In this document: positions 61,763 through 64,000 of the stretch, piece by piece | Layout of the letters: every line of letters starts with the position of its first letter | Position numbering within the stretch: position 1 is the stretch's first letter | Assembly (NCBI RefSeq): GCF_004367585.1 | Contig: NZ_CP038015.1 | Coordinates: 3,044,001 to 3,108,000, forward strand | Length of the DNA: 64,000 nt | Source of the DNA: Paenisporosarcina antarctica | Lineage (GTDB): Bacteria > Bacillota > Bacilli > Bacillales_A > Planococcaceae | Direction: 5' to 3' | Notes under the pieces: model-generated | Seen by the model: only the letters and a program-made list of their open reading frames with translations | What the model was told of the DNA's origin: nothing | Databases searched by the model: none | Translations under genes and position numbers: made by a program

Positions 61763-62716
61763 TCATATTTTTAATTGCTCACTTACTAAAGGAACAGGAA
61801 GATTCTTATTTCTATGTATTCTAGGTAAAGTCAGGAACGATTTAGGCTTCTGTTTAAAGTAAGTAAACAAAAAGCTTCCAGCAATTACAACCAGACTTCC
61901 TACACCTTGAATCCAAGTCATTTTCTCCCCTAACCATATAAAAGCAATAATTGCAGTGAAAATAGGATTGAAATTCAAGAAAATCCCTGAAGTCGTTGCA
62001 CCCAATTTTTGGACGCCGATGTTCCATAACAACATACATACTACCGTCGATACTACTCCAGTATATAAAATTGATTGCACAAATGAAGCATCCACGTTTG
62101 TAATGGTAAAATCACGCACATTAAATGGAATTAACACAATCACTCCGAAAACCCCAGAATATAGCGTCGCCTTTAATGGCGTCGTTTCTTTCATTGCCCA
62201 CTTACTAAAGACCGAATACAATCCAAACACACACACTGCTGCAAGCATCAATAAGTCCCCTTTATTAAACCCAATTGAAAACAGTAATTTGATTTGTCCA
62301 TTAGAAAGAACTAAAAGTACACCTGTAAATGAAATCAACATTGAACCTAACTGCAAAGCATTAATTTTCTCTTTTATAAACAGGAACGAAAACAGCGCAA
62401 TTGAAAACATATTTAACGTTGAAATCAACCCAACATTGGTTGCTGACGTGAAGTCTAACGCAAGAAATTGAAATATATTAAATAACACAACCCCCGTTAT
62501 CCCCATTAATATTAATGGAATGACGGCTTTTCTTGAAGGCAGTAGGCTTTTTTCCTTCCACCAAACAATTGGAATAAGACAAATAACTGCAATCAACCAT
62601 CTTAATGTTGTTAACGTCACAGGAGAAGCGTGCTCCACTAAAGATTTTCCAACAACAAAGTTTCCTCCCCATAACAAACTTGTAAATAACAATAAAAGAT
62701 AATATATATATGGCAT
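61763..62716 (-). CDS. DMT superfamily EamA-type exporter
   Basis: The 317-residue transporter has ten membrane segments in two EamA repeats. The first begins LLLLFTSLLWGGNFVVGKSL and contains ASPVTLTTLRWLIAVICL; the second contains MLAAVCVFGLYSVFSKWAMK and ATTSGIFLNFNPIFTAIIAF. It probably exports an amino acid or metabolite. The start is ATG at 62716: GAAGGAG lies nine bases upstream; the TTG at 62734 overlaps that site. It is divergent from an Lrp-family regulator 185 bases away, a common regulator-exporter arrangement. Confidence 0.88.
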   Translation of the reverse strand: MPYIYYLLLLFTSLLWGGNFVVGKSLVEHASPVTLTTLRWLIAVICLIPIVWWKEKSLLPSRKAVIPLILMGITGVVLFNIFQFLALDFTSATNVGLISTLNMFSIALFSFLFIKEKINALQLGSMLISFTGVLLVLSNGQIKLLFSIGFNKGDLLMLAAVCVFGLYSVFSKWAMKETTPLKATLYSGVFGVIVLIPFNVRDFTITNVDASFVQSILYTGVVSTVVCMLLWNIGVQKLGATTSGIFLNFNPIFTAIIAFIWLGEKMTWIQGVGSLVVIAGSFLFTYFKQKPKSFLTLPRIHRNKNLPVPLVSEQLKI

Positions 62717-62900
62717 GTCATCCAACTCCTTCAATACGATAAACTAATTTTATCATTGAAGTTGAATTCACCACACATTATTTCGTGATTCACATTGATT
62801 TCAAAACAATTGAAAGTATATAATTAAAATAACTTATTTTATTCTGTTTCAACAAATTATAAGTAGGTTATTTGGAATAAACATGAAAGGGACTACCTAT

Positions 62901-63380
62901 ATGGAACCACTAACTAGTAAATTGCTCGATACAATTGACCTTCAAATTCTCGATATTTTGCAAAGACAAGCGAATATCAGCAATGCCGAACTTGGACGAC
63001 GTGTTAATTTATCTCCACCTGCCACACATGCACGCATTAAACGACTAGAAACTGAAGGATTCATCATAAGACAAGTCGCAATTCTGGATCAACAGAAATT
63101 AGGTTTTGACCTCTTATGCTATATTTTCATTAGCACAGATATTCACCAAGCTGAACAACTAGAAATACTAGAAAATAACTTAGAAACCATGTCAGAAGTG
63201 TTGGAATGCCAGTGTCTAACAGGGGAATATGATTACTTATTAAAAGTAGCGAACAAAAATCGTCGGGAACTTCAAGAATTTATTAGGAAACTTAATAAAC
63301 TAGGCATTTCACGCATACAAACAAGCCTTGCTCTGCGTGAAATTAAACACACCACAGTCTTGCCAATCCTAAGTTCCTAA
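62901..63380 (+). CDS. Lrp/AsnC family transcriptional regulator
   Basis: This protein of about 159 residues has an N-terminal winged helix (DLQILDILQRQANISNAELG, then RVNLSPPATHARIKRLETEG) and a C-terminal RAM effector domain (LECQCLTGEYDYLLKVANKN). It binds an amino acid and regulates the divergent EamA gene or itself (inference). The start is ATG at 62901: AAAGGGA lies eight bases upstream; the ATG at 62883 has none. Octameric or dimeric DNA binding is typical of the family. Confidence 0.92.
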   Translation: MEPLTSKLLDTIDLQILDILQRQANISNAELGRRVNLSPPATHARIKRLETEGFIIRQVAILDQQKLGFDLLCYIFISTDIHQAEQLEILENNLETMSEVLECQCLTGEYDYLLKVANKNRRELQEFIRKLNKLGISRIQTSLALREIKHTTVLPILSS

Positions 63381-63419
63381 CCTCTTGGTTAACTAGAGAA
63401 TCGACTTTTTTTATCTACA

Positions 63420-63456
63420 GAAAAAAGCGGCAGTTGTTAAAATAACTGCCGCTCCT
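63420..63456 (-). terminator. Terminator of the kinase-like gene
   Basis: AGCGGCAGTTGTT pairs with AATAACTGCCGCT. On the minus strand TTTTTTC follows, about 70 bases after the gene stop. Confidence 0.75.
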
Positions 63457-63526
63457 GCATTATGCATATTTAATAAATTTGCACTTCGGTATGAATCATA
63501 CCTCGTTAATAGCACTTTACTTTACT

Positions 63527-64000
63527 CTAACCCATTTTAGAAGATGATAAATAACTGGGTAGCAAGTGTTTTTTATATAAAAAAGCCATGATATTCAACA
63601 TAGTAGTTGGTATTTTCTTTGGAAAAAACCGTTTGAGATATAGTTGATGGTAAACTAATTTAAGATCATGCCACTGGGTACAATCTTTCGTTTGCCTAAA
63701 ACGAGCTACATCAATAAGCTTTATCTCTTGATTAGGTGTAATAATAATATTTCTCAAGTGAATATCAGAAGGATTTAATCCTCTATTGGAAGCTGTTAAT
63801 AACGCGGCATCAATTTCATTAATATGATCTGTCGTTATGGATACTCCATGATTTATGCACTCATAAAGAGTTCTTCCCTCAATAAAGTCCATTACAATAT
63901 AATTCTGACCCGACTCATAGATCGTTGGAAAATAGGAAATATTTTGTAGCGTATGATAAATTTCAGCCTCTTCTTTTGCAACATGAGTAAAATCAGGGAA
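63527..64000 (-). CDS. Kinase-like protein (YrzF-type Ser/Thr kinase fold), 5' partial
   Basis: The frame is open to the window edge at 64000 and so lacks its start; an internal ATG at 63892 is not the true start because EAEIYHTLQNISYFPTIYE upstream is kinase-like. VMDFIEGRTLYECI is the hinge with G-x-T-L. LNPSDIHLRNIIITPNQEI is the catalytic loop (D-x-H-x-x-N instead of HRD-x-x-x-x-N), and IKLIDVARF replaces DFG with DVA. This matches small Bacillus kinase-like proteins of the YrzF/YbdM kind. Substrate unknown. It ends 150 bases after the convergent Lrp gene. Confidence 0.75.
   Translation of the reverse strand, partial: FPDFTHVAKEEAEIYHTLQNISYFPTIYESGQNYIVMDFIEGRTLYECINHGVSITTDHINEIDAALLTASNRGLNPSDIHLRNIIITPNQEIKLIDVARFRQTKDCTQWHDLKLVYHQLYLKRFFPKKIPTTMLNIMAFLYKKHLLPSYLSSSKMG

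Overview
The window reads as ordinary chromosome of a low-GC, Gram-positive, spore-former-type bacterium (Bacillales, most like Planococcaceae/Caryophanaceae such as Psychrobacillus, Lysinibacillus or Sporosarcina relatives). The grounds are AGGAGG-type ribosome sites with many TTG and GTG starts, strong intrinsic terminators, TnrA- and CcpA-type operators, and B. subtilis-like proteins (DesK/DesR/Des, CzcD, YtcI, PII/AmtB). The genus is an inference. No rRNA, tRNA, CRISPR array or prophage was seen.

Layout. 0-9.8 kb: a partial VOC dioxygenase-like gene, an acetyltransferase, a 14-TM drug exporter, DUF1836-recQ, a TrhA/hemolysin III protein, a PGQG-repeat protein, an M48 peptidase-ankyrin fusion and an alpha/beta hydrolase. 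9.8-15.3 kb: repeat-rich, with decayed coding sequence, a PTP-topB pair and a large tandem array (236-bp units, each holding six 20-21-bp motifs). 15.3-19.5 kb: a four-gene operon for uptake and CoA-activation of a carboxylate (small subunit, SSS symporter, Yip1 protein, acyl-CoA synthetase) behind a cre site. 20-26.5 kb: AlaX editing protein, NDH-2-like flavoprotein, Ca2+/H+ antiporter, M20 amidohydrolase plus an enolase-superfamily enzyme. 26.7-28.5 kb: glnK-amtB behind two perfect TnrA/GlnR boxes. 28.8-33.4 kb: squalene-synthase-like enzyme, flavin reductase, small catalase, ASCH and DUF2269 proteins, and a DnaA-box cluster.

34.2-44.6 kb is the metabolic core: a complete reductive pyrimidine degradation set (NCS1 permease, dihydropyrimidinase, PreA, PreT, beta-ureidopropionase, beta-alanine-type aminotransferase), divergent from a glutamate dehydrogenase. 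A repeated motif lies in the shared upstream region. With glnK-amtB and the TnrA boxes, this gives the window a nitrogen-scavenging theme. 46-52.2 kb: CoA-transferase, fatty acid desaturase des, czcD, and the membrane-fluidity sensor pair desK-desR. 53.4-54.7 kb is a non-coding mosaic: a second copy of the 20-bp motif array, split by an ISL3-like element that has an 8-bp target duplication and a decayed transposase fragment. 54.7-64 kb: fumC, a Na+/Ca2+ exchanger, a polar amino acid ABC transporter, pepF, an EamA exporter divergent from an Lrp regulator, and a partial kinase-like gene.

The least explained items are the phased motif array and its IS-split second copy, the ISL3-derived MITE family, the DnaA-box cluster and the motif shared by the pyrimidine and gdh promoters. 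All calls come from reading the sequence; no database search was possible.
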